DNA of 64,000 bases, from positions 3,931,501 through 3,995,500 of the forward strand of contig NZ_AKVN02000001.1 of the NCBI RefSeq assembly GCF_000271485.2, read 5' to 3'. The notes beneath the pieces were generated by a model. That model was not told the origin of the DNA, searched no databases, and worked only from the letters and a program-made list of their open reading frames with translations. Below are positions 15,867 through 26,720 of this stretch, piece after piece; within the stretch, counting starts at the first letter, position 1, and each line of letters starts with the position of its first letter. A program made the position numbers and the translations under genes. Origin of the DNA: Pelosinus fermentans DSM 17108 (GTDB taxonomy: Bacteria > Bacillota > Negativicutes > DSM-13327).

Positions 15867-18800
15867 ACATCTGAACTCCTCACAGTAAATACTTTGTTCC
15901 AGTCTTCCTCGGCTATCAGACGCTCAATCAGACTTCTATATGCGGCGAACATGCCTTCTATCACCGAATCCTCAAAAGCCTCTTCTACAAAATCCCAGAT
16001 TAGCGACAGCGAACCGTTCCGTTCATAGGCCTGATGATCAATTGCGACCTGTGGCGTCTGGCTTATTGCGTATACTTCCTTCATATCCGGCGGAAAGATC
16101 TGTTCAGCGGTTTCAGAGGATTCTCCAAACAGCAGACTCGTAAAAACAACCGGCATCACTGCCTTACCCGGCGAATCTTTGGCAAGCCTGCGTAAAAGAT
16201 CGAGTCCGTTGTGCGTGCGGTACTCGACTGCTTTCCATAACTGATTCTGTATGTCCCCCGTGTCTTGGACAAATGAACTCCCGCTGTTGTAAAAAAAAGC
16301 TATCAGGGTGATATTCGTGAAATCACCGAGAATTCGCGGCACGTCTTTATCCAGCGGCAGACGATTGAATAACGTGAGATTCAAGGTGATGTCTTTCCGG
16401 CTGCTCCAGCAGGAAAGTACTTTCATGTAAGCCGTGCAGATAACCGCGGAAGGCGTAAAACGGTATTTTTTTATCCTTTCACCAAGGGTATGCGAATCTT
16501 CTGAGGATAAAACAAACTGCAGTCTGCGGAAATGAGGTTGGACTATTTCATCAAAATTTTTCTTTAGGGGAAGTTCCGGAGCGGGCGGTATGTTTTTTAG
16601 TCTTTCTTCCCAGTAAAGTCCTGCTTCCTTATGGTAATTTTTAGATTTCAACCAGTTCTCTTCCTGGTTAATATATTCTCGGAAAGTAAAATTAGGCTGC
16701 GTAACGGCTTTTCCGTAATAGACCCTGAATATTTCCCGGAACATCATCTCGGCGCTCCAGCCGTCCACGATCAGGCAATCGAAACTGAAGTGAAGTCTCG
16801 AAATATTGTCGTTCAGTTGACTGATCTGAACATGAAACATCGGCCACTTGCCAAGTTCATAGCGGTGATGTGACCATTCGCTCCGGATTTCTTCAAGTTT
16901 TCGTTTGTCATCAATGTGATGCACCGGAATTTTAAAACGAGGGTTCCCCTGCAATACCTGCTGCGTACCGTTGTCATAAATGACGGTTCTCAGCATTTCG
17001 TGTTTTCTGATCACTTCATTTACGGCATTCTCAAGCTGTACCGGATTGATGCTGCTGCATTCGAACTCTGCATAATAATGGGCGCTGGTATTGCCCAGTT
17101 GATAGTCCGGCGAACGTCCTAAAACATATGCCAGCTGAATGGGCGTCAGCCGGAACGCCCGGTTGACCTGCAAAGAAAAGTCGCTGCCGGTTTGTCCCGG
17201 AGTTTCCTGGAGATACCGGATCAAACCTTCTTTATTTGCCTTCAGTTCCGCCTGTATCTCCTGCGTCATGGTACCCGCGGGAGCTTTGAATTTCAGCCGG
17301 TCGCCTTCCAGCCGCAAATAAATCTCCTGCGCACGGCACTTCTCTGTGAGCACCTCCATTTCCCGAAAACTGTCCGTCGCTGAGGCCGAAAGATCTGCTA
17401 TCATTTTGGCTTTTTCCCGCCTGAAATCAATTTTGCCGGCTGCCATGGAATACAGATAATAATGCTGTGCAGCTAAATCGAACAAAACATGGTTTTTTTC
17501 AAACTCATAGGCGCCGACCTGCCCGCAACCTATGTCGAAAAGTCCGGCATGAGTTTCAAGCAGTTGGCAGATTAAGCCGGTTTCGATGAAACACAGCTTC
17601 AGTGAATTTCTTTCATGAATCGGATAAACAACATCGAGGTCGCAGACAAAATGCATGAGAAAAGCGGCATTTTTTAGCCCGTCGTAGCCTGATTCCGGAC
17701 TACCGGGTGACAGCATTTCATGCCGGTGCAGTTGAACCAGTGAGTGTTCTCTGACATCAAGATAATAGCTGCCTTCTGCTATGCCTTCAATGCCGTTTTT
17801 GAATACCGACAGATAAATCTGGACGGGATATATTCCTCCGGCTGATCCGTAATTGAATCTTTTGTCTTTATGTGTAGTTTTTTGCAGGCAAAGCGCAAGA
17901 AACTGTTTAAAGGAAATCTGATCGATCTGAGCCGGCAGAAACTCCTGATCGCTTTTGTGCCAAAAGCAATGATCCTTTTTGAGGCTCAGCTCATCAAATT
18001 CCAGCGGAATTCTTTCGTTTGCCAGCAGCTCACTTCGCTGAGCGCTTATCGCTTTCCGGAAATATTCCCGTTCGTCGGGATTCTTAATAGGTTCGATCTT
18101 GCTGAGGTATTTAATCTGCTCCTGTGAAAACATGCAAAACCTGGCATCCGGTACGAGCTGTTTTGCGTTTTTATCTGCCAAACCGATATTTTTCTGCCTG
18201 TAAAAATCAATCAGCTCGGATACTGACCGGTATCTCACCATTTCGCCGACAGAAGGTCTGTCGGCATAAGCAGTTTCCAGGTGATTGGCAAGCCTGATAA
18301 TGTCGACGGATGAAACGCCCATATCGCCGAAATTATCTGCGGGTTTTAATTCCGGCAGATTTAGTATTTCACGAACCGTCTGCAGAACCTGATGATATTC
18401 TGCTATGCCGTAATTAGCGGACGAAGAAGCTAGTTTGGTCAGATCGCCTAAGTTTTCAAGAAGCTTTTGCCGGTCAACCTTACCGTTAAAAGTCATCGGA
18501 AAGTCTTTAACAGCAATGATTCTTTCCGGGATAAAATAACTGGGCAGATAGGCTTTAAGACTGTTTTTCAGATCCGACTCAGAAAATGACGCCGGATCTC
18601 CTTTAACATAGGCGATCAGTTTTTTGCTCTCCATCCGGTCGCCAACAGGCAAAATAACAGGATCTCCGGTAATGCCGCATTTTCCGAAAGCCGACTGAAT
18701 TTCTCCGGCTTCTATCCGGTAACCGTTGATTTTAAACTGATTGTCTTGTCTGCCGAGAAACTCAATCACGCCGTTTTGCATATAGCGCCCGTAATCCCCT

Positions 18801-21800
18801 GTATCATACAGTCTTTGCTTTAAAGCTGCATGCTGGAAAAAGACTTTATTGGTAAGTCCCGGTTCGTTCAGATAGCCGTCGGCCAGTCCTTGCCCCGCGA
18901 TATGCAGTTTCCCCTTTACCCAGTCAGGGCATGGTCTGCCGAATTCGTCAAGGATATGAAAAGACTGATTGGCAAGCGGATAGCCGTAAGGCACGGATCT
19001 CCATTCCGGATCAATGCCGGTAACATGATAATAGTTTGACCAGATGGACGCCTCCGTCGCTCCACCCATGGCAGTCAGTTGAGCGTTGGGTAATGCCTGT
19101 TTGATTTTGTCAAACAAGCCCAAAGGTATCCAATCGCCCGACAGAATGATCTGTCTTATGCAGGTATCTTTTCCGGAATTTCCTCCACCGAGGAAATCTG
19201 CATAGATATCCATTAATGCCGGGACCGAATTCCACAGGGTTATATGATGTTCAAGCGCAAGTCTTCGCCAGCATTTGGGATCCATCCGCTCCGCTTCCGT
19301 AGGCAGAATCAGTGCTCCGCCTGCAGTCAATACTCCGAAAATATCGTGGACCGAGAGATCAAAGCTTAGCGCAGACACCCCGAGAATACGGTCCGCTGCT
19401 GTCACGCCGAGGCGGCTGTTCACATCAATAATGGTATTCATTGCCGCGTGGTGGGAAATGCAGACTCCCTTCGGTGTGCCAGTTGAGCCCGATGTGTAAA
19501 TGATATACGCCAGATCCGAGGGACTGATTTCAACCTCATGCCATACGCCATCTTTCCCCTCCAGCTCCGAGGAAATAAGCTGCTTTACTGCCTCTTCCCC
19601 TAAGCTCAGAGCGTGATCGACAAACAATACAGTTATTTCGGCTTTCCTAAGAATGTCTAGCGTCCGGCTGGCCGGCTGATCGCAGGAAAGGGGCACATAG
19701 GCGGCACCGGCTTGAACGATACCGAGAACAACGGCTATTTGTTTAAAGGATTTACCCATTTGCAGCGCGACCCTGTCGCCTTTTTTAACGCCCTGTTCCT
19801 GCAGCAATTGGGAAACCTGATTGGCCCGGGCAATAAGCTGTTGGTAACTGTATTGCTGATTATCGAACACAACGGCTGTTTGATCGGCATCGGTAAAGGC
19901 TCTGTGCCGGATAATTTCATGCAGAAGAGTATCTTTAAATTCCCTTACCGTGCTATTCGCGTTCTCATGGGTTTGTCTCTGACGTTCAGTGCGCAGATCC
20001 ACCAAAGTTTCCGACCAGAAATTTTTCCCCCTGGCCGCTCTCATGACAAGCTCAACATACTTCTCGAACATGGAATTGACCACATCCGGCTGAAAAACAT
20101 CATCTAAAGCATCCCAAGAAAGGGTCACGCCGCCTTTTTCATTGTAAACCTGATGATCCAGCCAGACCTGAGGGGTAGATGATACCGACCATCCCATATT
20201 ATCCAAAAACCCGCCCAATCCCGCGTTGTCATTCAGATTTTCCATACCAAGAGCACTTGTAAAAACCACGGGATACATTCGCTCCTGAGCGTCATCCCTT
20301 TTGTTCAGTTCTTTCACGAAATCAATCGCGGAATAATTGCTGTGTTCAATATCCGCCTGCATTTGTGACTGAATCGCGGCCGCGTTCAGGGCTGCGGCGA
20401 TATTGTCCCGGCGGATTTCGACAAGCATTAACTGCGTAAAGTCGCCGATGATCTGATTGATCTGAGGATGGACATCTTCCCTGTCAAAGACGGTCAGCAT
20501 AAGGGCAAAATGGCTGCCGGCCCCCCATGCCGAAAGAATTTCCACATAAAGGCTGAGCAGTGCGGCTGATGGTGTCAGGTTTTGCCCGGCTGCCGCCTGA
20601 ACGAAACTGAGCCAGGTGTCGCGGTCAAGCAGTTTTTTCCGTCTGACAAATTTCCTTTTGACCGCTTGTCCCCCAGACAAATTTACGGGAAATTCCGGAG
20701 CTGCCGGAAATCCTTCTGCCCTGTCCAGCCAGTACTTCTTATCTAATTCGTACTGCCTGCTTTTCTTGCGTTCGAAAGTATAGCTCAGATAATCTTTGTA
20801 TGAAACTTCCAGAACAGGCAACCGTCCGCCTGAGTAAAGGCAGGCCAAGTCTTTCCAGAAAATAAAGAGACTCAGGGCATCGGCAATCATGAAATCGATA
20901 CCGAAATGAATACGCCATTGGCCCTCGTTCATTTCGGTCAGACGAATATCAAACATCGGTGTACCAAGCGGAATCACTTGTGTGGAAATCTCTCCTCTCA
21001 CTACTTCGAGATGCGTTTGCAGGTCCGGAACCGCTTCCCGGTGATAAACGGTCAGTGGCGGCTTGATCTCCGGCATGATTTGTTGTGTTCCATCCACAGA
21101 GATAATGTTTCTCAGCATTTCGTGCCGCTGCAGCAGAGCATGCAAAGCCTGCTCAAACCTGGCAGGATCAAGTTCGTTCGTGTCGATTTCAAAACTCGCA
21201 TAGCAGCCAACCCCACCCCATTCCAGCTCGGCATTTCTTCCCGCCCAATAGGCATACTGAACTTCGTTCAGCGGAAATGGTTCATAGCTTTTGTCAGGAT
21301 AGGAATGGAATGGTATTTTCTCCTCAAAACCCGTTTCCTGATTTCTCATTTTTCCACAAATTATTTCTGTCCATTTGTTGATAGTGCAGTTACTTAGAAA
21401 GATTCCCGGATTCAGGGGAACCGCCAGATCGCTTTTCCATGACGCCACCAGCCTGGTGGTGACAATAGAGTTCAGGCCGTATAACAGCAGGTTTTGATCG
21501 TCCAGCAGCTCGTCTTCTGCCGTTTTCAGTTCACGAATCAGCGCTGCACGGATATATTTCTTCACTTCATCCGGGTTTGAAAATGCTTGCCCGGACAGAG
21601 GATCGCCGGGAAAGGCGGTTTTTTCTTCTTTTGTATCTTTCCAGGAACCGTTACGGATAAGCCTGAATATGGCTGGAGCGTGTTTTTTCTCTTCCTCAGT
21701 CAAAGAGGATAGATCTAAACCGCCCGGTGAATCCACCTGGTCGTGTTCCGTGAGGAACCAATGTTCTCCGCTTAATCCTGCAAGCCCGAAATGTTTTTCG

Positions 21801-24505
21801 CTAAACCGATAGTTCGGTATGGCGACTTTTTTGCAACCCGCTTCCGCATAGTATTTCTTCCATTCGATGTTGACGCCGCGATTGTAAAGATGAAAAACGC
21901 TTTTTTCAATCTGATCCGCCGTTTTTACATCCGGATAGTTGGAAGCGATACAATCCGCCTTATCACCGCAAATGCATTCCACCATGGAAGTCAGGACAGG
22001 GAACGGGCCTATTTCCAGAAACACATATTCTTCGGGGTTTTCTATTGACTTGACGCTTTCATAGAATCTGACTTCCGCCGGAATGTGCCGGCTCCAGTAT
22101 TCCCATGAAGCTATCCCGGCACCGATCTGGCTGCCTGTCACATTGGAAATCAGCACTTTCGACGGGACGAAATATTTCACTTGCCGGGCAACGGCTTCAA
22201 AGCGGGCGACTATCGGTTCCATCAGCGGCGAATGAAAAGCGTGAGATACCTGCAGAGGCACTGTTTTTATTCCGTCATTTTCCAGTGCAGCGCAGACATC
22301 TTTCACTTCCTTTTCATCACCTGAAATGACGGTTTGTTCGGGAGTGTTGGCAGCGGCAATGGAAACGGATTTTTTATCTTTCAGTATATTTTGGACAATT
22401 TTCTTCCCGGTAAGAACTGCCGCCATCTTGCCGTTCTGAGGCAGCGAGTACATAAGCTCGCCCCTGGCAGTAATCAGTTTTACTGCATCCGCAAGATCAA
22501 ACACACCGGCCAGACACGCTGCTGTATATTCTCCGACACTGTGTCCCATCATAAAGGCAGGTTCGACCCCGTATTCCAGCCACATCTGCGCCAGAGAATA
22601 TTCAACGGCAAAAAGCGCCGGCTGCGTGTAACGCGTTTCGTGCAGGAAGCTGCCGGAGGAAAAAATAATCTCAATAAGATCCTTTCCTGTATTTTCTTTA
22701 TAGTATGTATTGCATTGATCCAGGCAGGATCTGAAAATACGGTTTTCGCGGTAAAAATCCCCAAACATCGCCGGATACTGTGAACCCTGTCCCGTGAACA
22801 GAAAGATGACTTTTTTGTCCGTATTCTTACGGCTGACGTCAAGGTTTGTTCTGCCCGCGAGAGCTTGTTTGATGTTTGCTTTCAGCTCTCCGGCAGATTT
22901 GGCCCAGACGACTATCCTCTCCTTCAAATCGGCTTTCGCAATATTCTGGCTGTAGGATAAATCCGGAAAACTGATTTCTGCTCGCTTTGGGATTTTTTCC
23001 AGATAAGTTAAAAACCCTTCGAGCTGATCGCGCAATCCTCTTTCGGTGATAGAACTGAATTTGAAAGGCAGGACCTTTTCTTTATCGCAGAGAAGGGAAT
23101 TTCCCCGTTCACGCGGCGACTTATTGCAATACTGTTCAACCACTACATGAGCATTGGTGCCGCTAAGACCGAAAGAATTGACTCCGGCAATTCTCGGTTT
23201 GTCCATACTGTTTTCCCATAAAAGCGTCTTCCTGGGCACGTCCACGTGAATATTCTGCCAGTTTATATGAGGCGAAGGGGTTTCAAAATGCAGATTACCC
23301 GGTATCTTGCCGTTCTCAACGGCAAGAACCGCCTTAATGAGCCCGGCAATGCCTGCAGCCGCTTCGAGATGACCAATATTGGTTTTTACAGTTCCCACAT
23401 AAAGCGGAGTAATTCTGTCCTTGGCAAGAACATTGCCCAGTGCGGAAATTTCGATTGGATCGCCCAGCTCCGTGCCTGTGCCATGAGCTTCAAGATAGCC
23501 TATATCACGGGGATCAAGCTTGCAGCGTTGCCATACATCCGTGATTAGTTTCTCCTGAGCAGGCCCGTAAGGAGCGGTCAGTCCGGAACTCAGTCCGTCC
23601 TGATTTACACCGCTTCCTCTGATTACTGCGTGGATATGATCTCCGTCTCTTACAGCGGCTGAAAGCTTTTTCAGCACAACAACGCCGCAGCCCTCACCCC
23701 GGACAGTGCCGTTCGCTTTAGCATCAAAACTACGGATTACGCAGTCGGGGGATAATATATTCAATGTCGACAGTAGTTCCGTGGTTTCCGGTGAATACAG
23801 CAGGTTTACACCGCCGGCAATTGCCATATCGCAATCACCGGTCATTAATCCCTTACATGCCTGATCCACGGAAACAAGTGAGGAAGAACAAGCGGTATCC
23901 ACCGTAATACCGGGTCCCTGAAAACCGAAGAAGTAGGAAACCCTTCCGGATAAGAACGAGAAACCACTGCCGGTTACATCACCAGGTTCAAGTGAAGCAT
24001 TGATTTTTTTATCAAGATATAATTCATTGATGTAGTCCGGTAAAGTGACACCGGCATAGACCCCCGTTTTGGAACCTTTCAGTTTATCCGGGGCATAGCC
24101 GGAATTCTCCAGAGCTTCCCAGCAAACTTTGAGAAAGATGCGCTGCTGCGGATCCATTCTTTCTGCTTCTTTCGGTGATAATCTGAAAAGTCGGTGATCA
24201 AATGCTTCAATGTCTTCCGACAAAAAGCCCGCTTTTTTTATATAGGGATTATCTAAAATATTCTTACCACGGTATTTTTTCCATCTCGTGTCCGGAATGC
24301 TGCAGATCATATCTTTCATTTCAACCAGAATTTCCCAGAATTTTTCCAAATCCGTAATGCCACCCGGAAAACGGCAGGCCATACCGATGACGGCAACCGG
24401 CTCGTAATGGACGTTCTGTTGCGTATTTAACTCCTGTTTTAATCTTTGTATTTCCATAAGTGCTTTTTTTATAATCTGGCTCTTAGCTGTTGTTTCAGTA
24501 TGCAT
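15863..24505 (-). CDS. Hybrid PKS-NRPS: KS-AT-ACP-Cy-A-PCP-Ox-TubC-Cy
   Basis: 2880 residues. KS (33-460) has DTACSSS Cys206, His341 and His379. AT (565-850) has GHSVGE Ser656 and HAFH (755-758), the malonyl-CoA signature. No KR, DH or ER is seen. ACP Ser1013; Cy1 (1075-1495) has D1204xxxxD1209xxS1212; the A domain (1525-2010) has FDLSVHD, WNSVP and GGATEASIWSN, a cysteine-type pocket. PCP Ser2066; a SagB/McbC-like oxidase (2185-2360, NYGSAGGIYPVQ) should convert thiazoline to thiazole. A TubC-like docking segment (2382-2434) precedes a terminal intact Cy2 (D2576xxxxD2581xxS2584). It should extend the acyl-ACP from the FAAL protein by one malonate, add Cys and oxidise it; Cy2 would then act on cysteine carried by another protein. 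Start supported by AGGAG. Overlaps neighbours on both sides. Confidence 0.92.
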   Translation of the reverse strand: MHTETTAKSQIIKKALMEIQRLKQELNTQQNVHYEPVAVIGMACRFPGGITDLEKFWEILVEMKDMICSIPDTRWKKYRGKNILDNPYIKKAGFLSEDIEAFDHRLFRLSPKEAERMDPQQRIFLKVCWEALENSGYAPDKLKGSKTGVYAGVTLPDYINELYLDKKINASLEPGDVTGSGFSFLSGRVSYFFGFQGPGITVDTACSSSLVSVDQACKGLMTGDCDMAIAGGVNLLYSPETTELLSTLNILSPDCVIRSFDAKANGTVRGEGCGVVVLKKLSAAVRDGDHIHAVIRGSGVNQDGLSSGLTAPYGPAQEKLITDVWQRCKLDPRDIGYLEAHGTGTELGDPIEISALGNVLAKDRITPLYVGTVKTNIGHLEAAAGIAGLIKAVLAVENGKIPGNLHFETPSPHINWQNIHVDVPRKTLLWENSMDKPRIAGVNSFGLSGTNAHVVVEQYCNKSPRERGNSLLCDKEKVLPFKFSSITERGLRDQLEGFLTYLEKIPKRAEISFPDLSYSQNIAKADLKERIVVWAKSAGELKANIKQALAGRTNLDVSRKNTDKKVIFLFTGQGSQYPAMFGDFYRENRIFRSCLDQCNTYYKENTGKDLIEIIFSSGSFLHETRYTQPALFAVEYSLAQMWLEYGVEPAFMMGHSVGEYTAACLAGVFDLADAVKLITARGELMYSLPQNGKMAAVLTGKKIVQNILKDKKSVSIAAANTPEQTVISGDEKEVKDVCAALENDGIKTVPLQVSHAFHSPLMEPIVARFEAVARQVKYFVPSKVLISNVTGSQIGAGIASWEYWSRHIPAEVRFYESVKSIENPEEYVFLEIGPFPVLTSMVECICGDKADCIASNYPDVKTADQIEKSVFHLYNRGVNIEWKKYYAEAGCKKVAIPNYRFSEKHFGLAGLSGEHWFLTEHDQVDSPGGLDLSSLTEEEKKHAPAIFRLIRNGSWKDTKEEKTAFPGDPLSGQAFSNPDEVKKYIRAALIRELKTAEDELLDDQNLLLYGLNSIVTTRLVASWKSDLAVPLNPGIFLSNCTINKWTEIICGKMRNQETGFEEKIPFHSYPDKSYEPFPLNEVQYAYWAGRNAELEWGGVGCYASFEIDTNELDPARFEQALHALLQRHEMLRNIISVDGTQQIMPEIKPPLTVYHREAVPDLQTHLEVVRGEISTQVIPLGTPMFDIRLTEMNEGQWRIHFGIDFMIADALSLFIFWKDLACLYSGGRLPVLEVSYKDYLSYTFERKKSRQYELDKKYWLDRAEGFPAAPEFPVNLSGGQAVKRKFVRRKKLLDRDTWLSFVQAAAGQNLTPSAALLSLYVEILSAWGAGSHFALMLTVFDREDVHPQINQIIGDFTQLMLVEIRRDNIAAALNAAAIQSQMQADIEHSNYSAIDFVKELNKRDDAQERMYPVVFTSALGMENLNDNAGLGGFLDNMGWSVSSTPQVWLDHQVYNEKGGVTLSWDALDDVFQPDVVNSMFEKYVELVMRAARGKNFWSETLVDLRTERQRQTHENANSTVREFKDTLLHEIIRHRAFTDADQTAVVFDNQQYSYQQLIARANQVSQLLQEQGVKKGDRVALQMGKSFKQIAVVLGIVQAGAAYVPLSCDQPASRTLDILRKAEITVLFVDHALSLGEEAVKQLISSELEGKDGVWHEVEISPSDLAYIIYTSGSTGTPKGVCISHHAAMNTIIDVNSRLGVTAADRILGVSALSFDLSVHDIFGVLTAGGALILPTEAERMDPKCWRRLALEHHITLWNSVPALMDIYADFLGGGNSGKDTCIRQIILSGDWIPLGLFDKIKQALPNAQLTAMGGATEASIWSNYYHVTGIDPEWRSVPYGYPLANQSFHILDEFGRPCPDWVKGKLHIAGQGLADGYLNEPGLTNKVFFQHAALKQRLYDTGDYGRYMQNGVIEFLGRQDNQFKINGYRIEAGEIQSAFGKCGITGDPVILPVGDRMESKKLIAYVKGDPASFSESDLKNSLKAYLPSYFIPERIIAVKDFPMTFNGKVDRQKLLENLGDLTKLASSSANYGIAEYHQVLQTVREILNLPELKPADNFGDMGVSSVDIIRLANHLETAYADRPSVGEMVRYRSVSELIDFYRQKNIGLADKNAKQLVPDARFCMFSQEQIKYLSKIEPIKNPDEREYFRKAISAQRSELLANERIPLEFDELSLKKDHCFWHKSDQEFLPAQIDQISFKQFLALCLQKTTHKDKRFNYGSAGGIYPVQIYLSVFKNGIEGIAEGSYYLDVREHSLVQLHRHEMLSPGSPESGYDGLKNAAFLMHFVCDLDVVYPIHERNSLKLCFIETGLICQLLETHAGLFDIGCGQVGAYEFEKNHVLFDLAAQHYYLYSMAAGKIDFRREKAKMIADLSASATDSFREMEVLTEKCRAQEIYLRLEGDRLKFKAPAGTMTQEIQAELKANKEGLIRYLQETPGQTGSDFSLQVNRAFRLTPIQLAYVLGRSPDYQLGNTSAHYYAEFECSSINPVQLENAVNEVIRKHEMLRTVIYDNGTQQVLQGNPRFKIPVHHIDDKRKLEEIRSEWSHHRYELGKWPMFHVQISQLNDNISRLHFSFDCLIVDGWSAEMMFREIFRVYYGKAVTQPNFTFREYINQEENWLKSKNYHKEAGLYWEERLKNIPPAPELPLKKNFDEIVQPHFRRLQFVLSSEDSHTLGERIKKYRFTPSAVICTAYMKVLSCWSSRKDITLNLTLFNRLPLDKDVPRILGDFTNITLIAFFYNSGSSFVQDTGDIQNQLWKAVEYRTHNGLDLLRRLAKDSPGKAVMPVVFTSLLFGESSETAEQIFPPDMKEVYAISQTPQVAIDHQAYERNGSLSLIWDFVEEAFEDSVIEGMFAAYRSLIERLIAEEDWNKVFTVRSSDV

Positions 24506-26687
24506 GATCCGTTTCTCCTAATTCCTTTTTCAAAAGTTCAAAAAGCTCATCTTCCGAAAAATTATCGAATTCCGATTGTGCGAATACGGTGTGATCTGCA
24601 GCTTTTTTAGCTTGGACCGGCTTGTTGAAACTGATGTTGCAGAGAGAATACAGATGTTCACTCATTTGCTGTACTGTATTATAATTAAACAACGAAGCTG
24701 CTGGAACAATGAAACCCATAGCCTGTTCAAGGGAATTGCGAATAGATAGTGACATCATTGAATTGATGCCCAGTTCCGCAAAAGGTATGTTTTGATCAAT
24801 TTCAGCCGTGGTAATGGCAAGCTGCCGGGCAACAAGTCCGGCAATAAACTCCGCCAGAGCTTCTCGGCTGTTGATTTTTTCACTGGAAACGCTAAAACTG
24901 CTTCTGATTTTATCCAGGGAAGAAGTTCCCACAATTTTGCTCCATTCGCAGTTTAAGTACATTAACTTTGCTTTGTTCCGCTGGATCTTGCCGCTTGTTG
25001 TGCGGGGAATATGCATCGGCGGAATAAAGATGATAATTTCCGCCGGGATGCCGTGTACCTTGAGGACATCTTCCCTAATTATTTTTGCCCATTTGTCGCA
25101 TTGAGGATTTCTGACAGCCGAGCGGTTAACTTCCTGGATTAGAATCAGCTTTTCTTCTCCCTCCTGCGGGACAGAAAAAGCGGCAGCACCGTCTATACGG
25201 AGATCGGAGCCAGCATTGAATGCCGTTCTTTCAATGTCCTGCGGATAATAGTTCATACCCCGGATAATGATCAAATCCTTAATTCTGCTGGTGATATAAA
25301 GTTCGCCATTTGTATCCTTAAAGCCAAGATCGCCTGTTCTCAGATAAACCTGTCCGTTTTTTTCATCGGCGGGAAATGTATTCTTTGTTTCCTCCGGACG
25401 GTTCCAATAGCCTTTTGTTACAGAAGGTCCCGCAAAGCAGATTTCGCCTATTGCCTGCGCGCTGAGTTCTGTACCGTCTTCCGGATTTCTGATTGACAAT
25501 TGATGCTCGTCCACCACAAAACCGTTGCCAACCAGATAGGTTTCTCCAATCGCTGCTTCATCTGTCATTTGCTGAGAAAACCCAAGATACCCTTTGTCAA
25601 TTACCGAGATAGAGCCGCTTTGGAGATCCTTTCTGTTTAGTTTCAGCCAGCCGGCCTCTTGTCCTGCTTTATATGCCGACACAACCAGAGAAGCTTCGGC
25701 CAGTCCGTACCCCGGCGATAATGTATATTCTCTGAGCCCGAAATGTTGGGCCGTTTTATTGAATTTGAGCAGTGTATTCATATTAACCGGCTCGGCGCCG
25801 CAAATAGCTCTTTCCAGAGATTTAAGTGAAATACTTCCCGCTTCGGCATAAGTCAATTTCTCCAGTTTGTCAGCCGCCAGTTCATAGGCGAAATTGGGCG
25901 CTGTGGTATGAGTCGCTCCGTAGACTGAAATGGCCTTCATCCAGTTCATAGGCTGTTGCATGAAATCAGCAGGGTTCATTAAAATTACTTTGTAACCGGA
26001 ATAAATTCCCTGAAGAATACCGAGAATCAAGCCCATATCATGGTAAAAGGGAAGCCAGCTCACCATAACGCTGTCTTCGTGAAACCTAAATTTGTCTTTA
26101 ATCTGCTTCAGGTTATTCATCAGAGCGGAATGGGTGACCATGACCCCTTTGGGATCTCCGGTGGAACCGGATGTGTACTGCAAAAAAGCCAGCTCATTAA
26201 AACCTGAAATAGTTTCGGCAAAAACATCTTCCTGCTCCGAATATACAGGCAGCGCGGATAGCGTTTCGGAATTTTTCAGCATGTCTTTAAGTGAAAAAAC
26301 ACCGGTTTTGTCGGTAATAATGCAGCGGGCCTGAGAATTCATGGAAATATTTTCCCATTTCGCAAGGGACTTATTCCGGCCCGGCATATTTATGGGAACA
26401 GGAATTGCGCCAATACGGTTGCAAGCAAGAAATGATACGATGAAATCGATTCCCTGATGAAACATCAGTATACAACGATTGCCTTCGGCAATCTTAAGAG
26501 CAGAGAGACTAGAGGAGAGAGCCGATACTCTTAAAAATAATTCCGAATAGGTGATTTCCGATAAATTAAAGGCTGCATCGAGCATTCCGTAAGCGGTTTT
26601 ATCTGGAGTGTGCTGCGCTCTGAAATTCAGAATCTGAACAACGGATTCAATATTTTTTCTTACTTTTGTATTTCCATCGTTTGTCAT
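24495..26687 (-). CDS. Fatty-acyl-AMP ligase fused to an acyl carrier protein
   Basis: About 730 residues from the ATG at 26687, chosen for AAGGAG 6 nt upstream; an ATG ten codons earlier lacks this. Adenylation motifs LQYTSGSTGDPKGV, SWLPFYHDMGLI and RGMNYYPQDIE are those of FAAL enzymes (FadD32/micacocidin-type loaders) rather than salicylate-AMP ligases. The C-terminal ACP has LGINSMMSL with the phosphopantetheine Ser near residue 660. The end, FDNFSEDELFELLKKELGE, looks like a docking helix for the KS-bearing protein encoded next. It would activate a fatty (or other aliphatic) acid and hand it to the PKS as starter. Its end overlaps the PKS-NRPS start by 11 bp. Confidence 0.9.
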   Translation of the reverse strand: MTNDGNTKVRKNIESVVQILNFRAQHTPDKTAYGMLDAAFNLSEITYSELFLRVSALSSSLSALKIAEGNRCILMFHQGIDFIVSFLACNRIGAIPVPINMPGRNKSLAKWENISMNSQARCIITDKTGVFSLKDMLKNSETLSALPVYSEQEDVFAETISGFNELAFLQYTSGSTGDPKGVMVTHSALMNNLKQIKDKFRFHEDSVMVSWLPFYHDMGLILGILQGIYSGYKVILMNPADFMQQPMNWMKAISVYGATHTTAPNFAYELAADKLEKLTYAEAGSISLKSLERAICGAEPVNMNTLLKFNKTAQHFGLREYTLSPGYGLAEASLVVSAYKAGQEAGWLKLNRKDLQSGSISVIDKGYLGFSQQMTDEAAIGETYLVGNGFVVDEHQLSIRNPEDGTELSAQAIGEICFAGPSVTKGYWNRPEETKNTFPADEKNGQVYLRTGDLGFKDTNGELYITSRIKDLIIIRGMNYYPQDIERTAFNAGSDLRIDGAAAFSVPQEGEEKLILIQEVNRSAVRNPQCDKWAKIIREDVLKVHGIPAEIIIFIPPMHIPRTTSGKIQRNKAKLMYLNCEWSKIVGTSSLDKIRSSFSVSSEKINSREALAEFIAGLVARQLAITTAEIDQNIPFAELGINSMMSLSIRNSLEQAMGFIVPAASLFNYNTVQQMSEHLYSLCNISFNKPVQAKKAADHTVFAQSEFDNFSEDELFELLKKELGETDHAY

Positions 26688-26720
26688 ATCTTTCTCCTTT
26701 TCAAAAAGTATGAACACCCT

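Noticed and set aside
24495-26687. Salicylate-AMP ligase loading a salicyl starter
   Set aside because: Motifs SWLPFYHDMGLI and RGMNYYPQDIE and the fused ACP are FAAL-type, and no salicylate synthase is present in the window.
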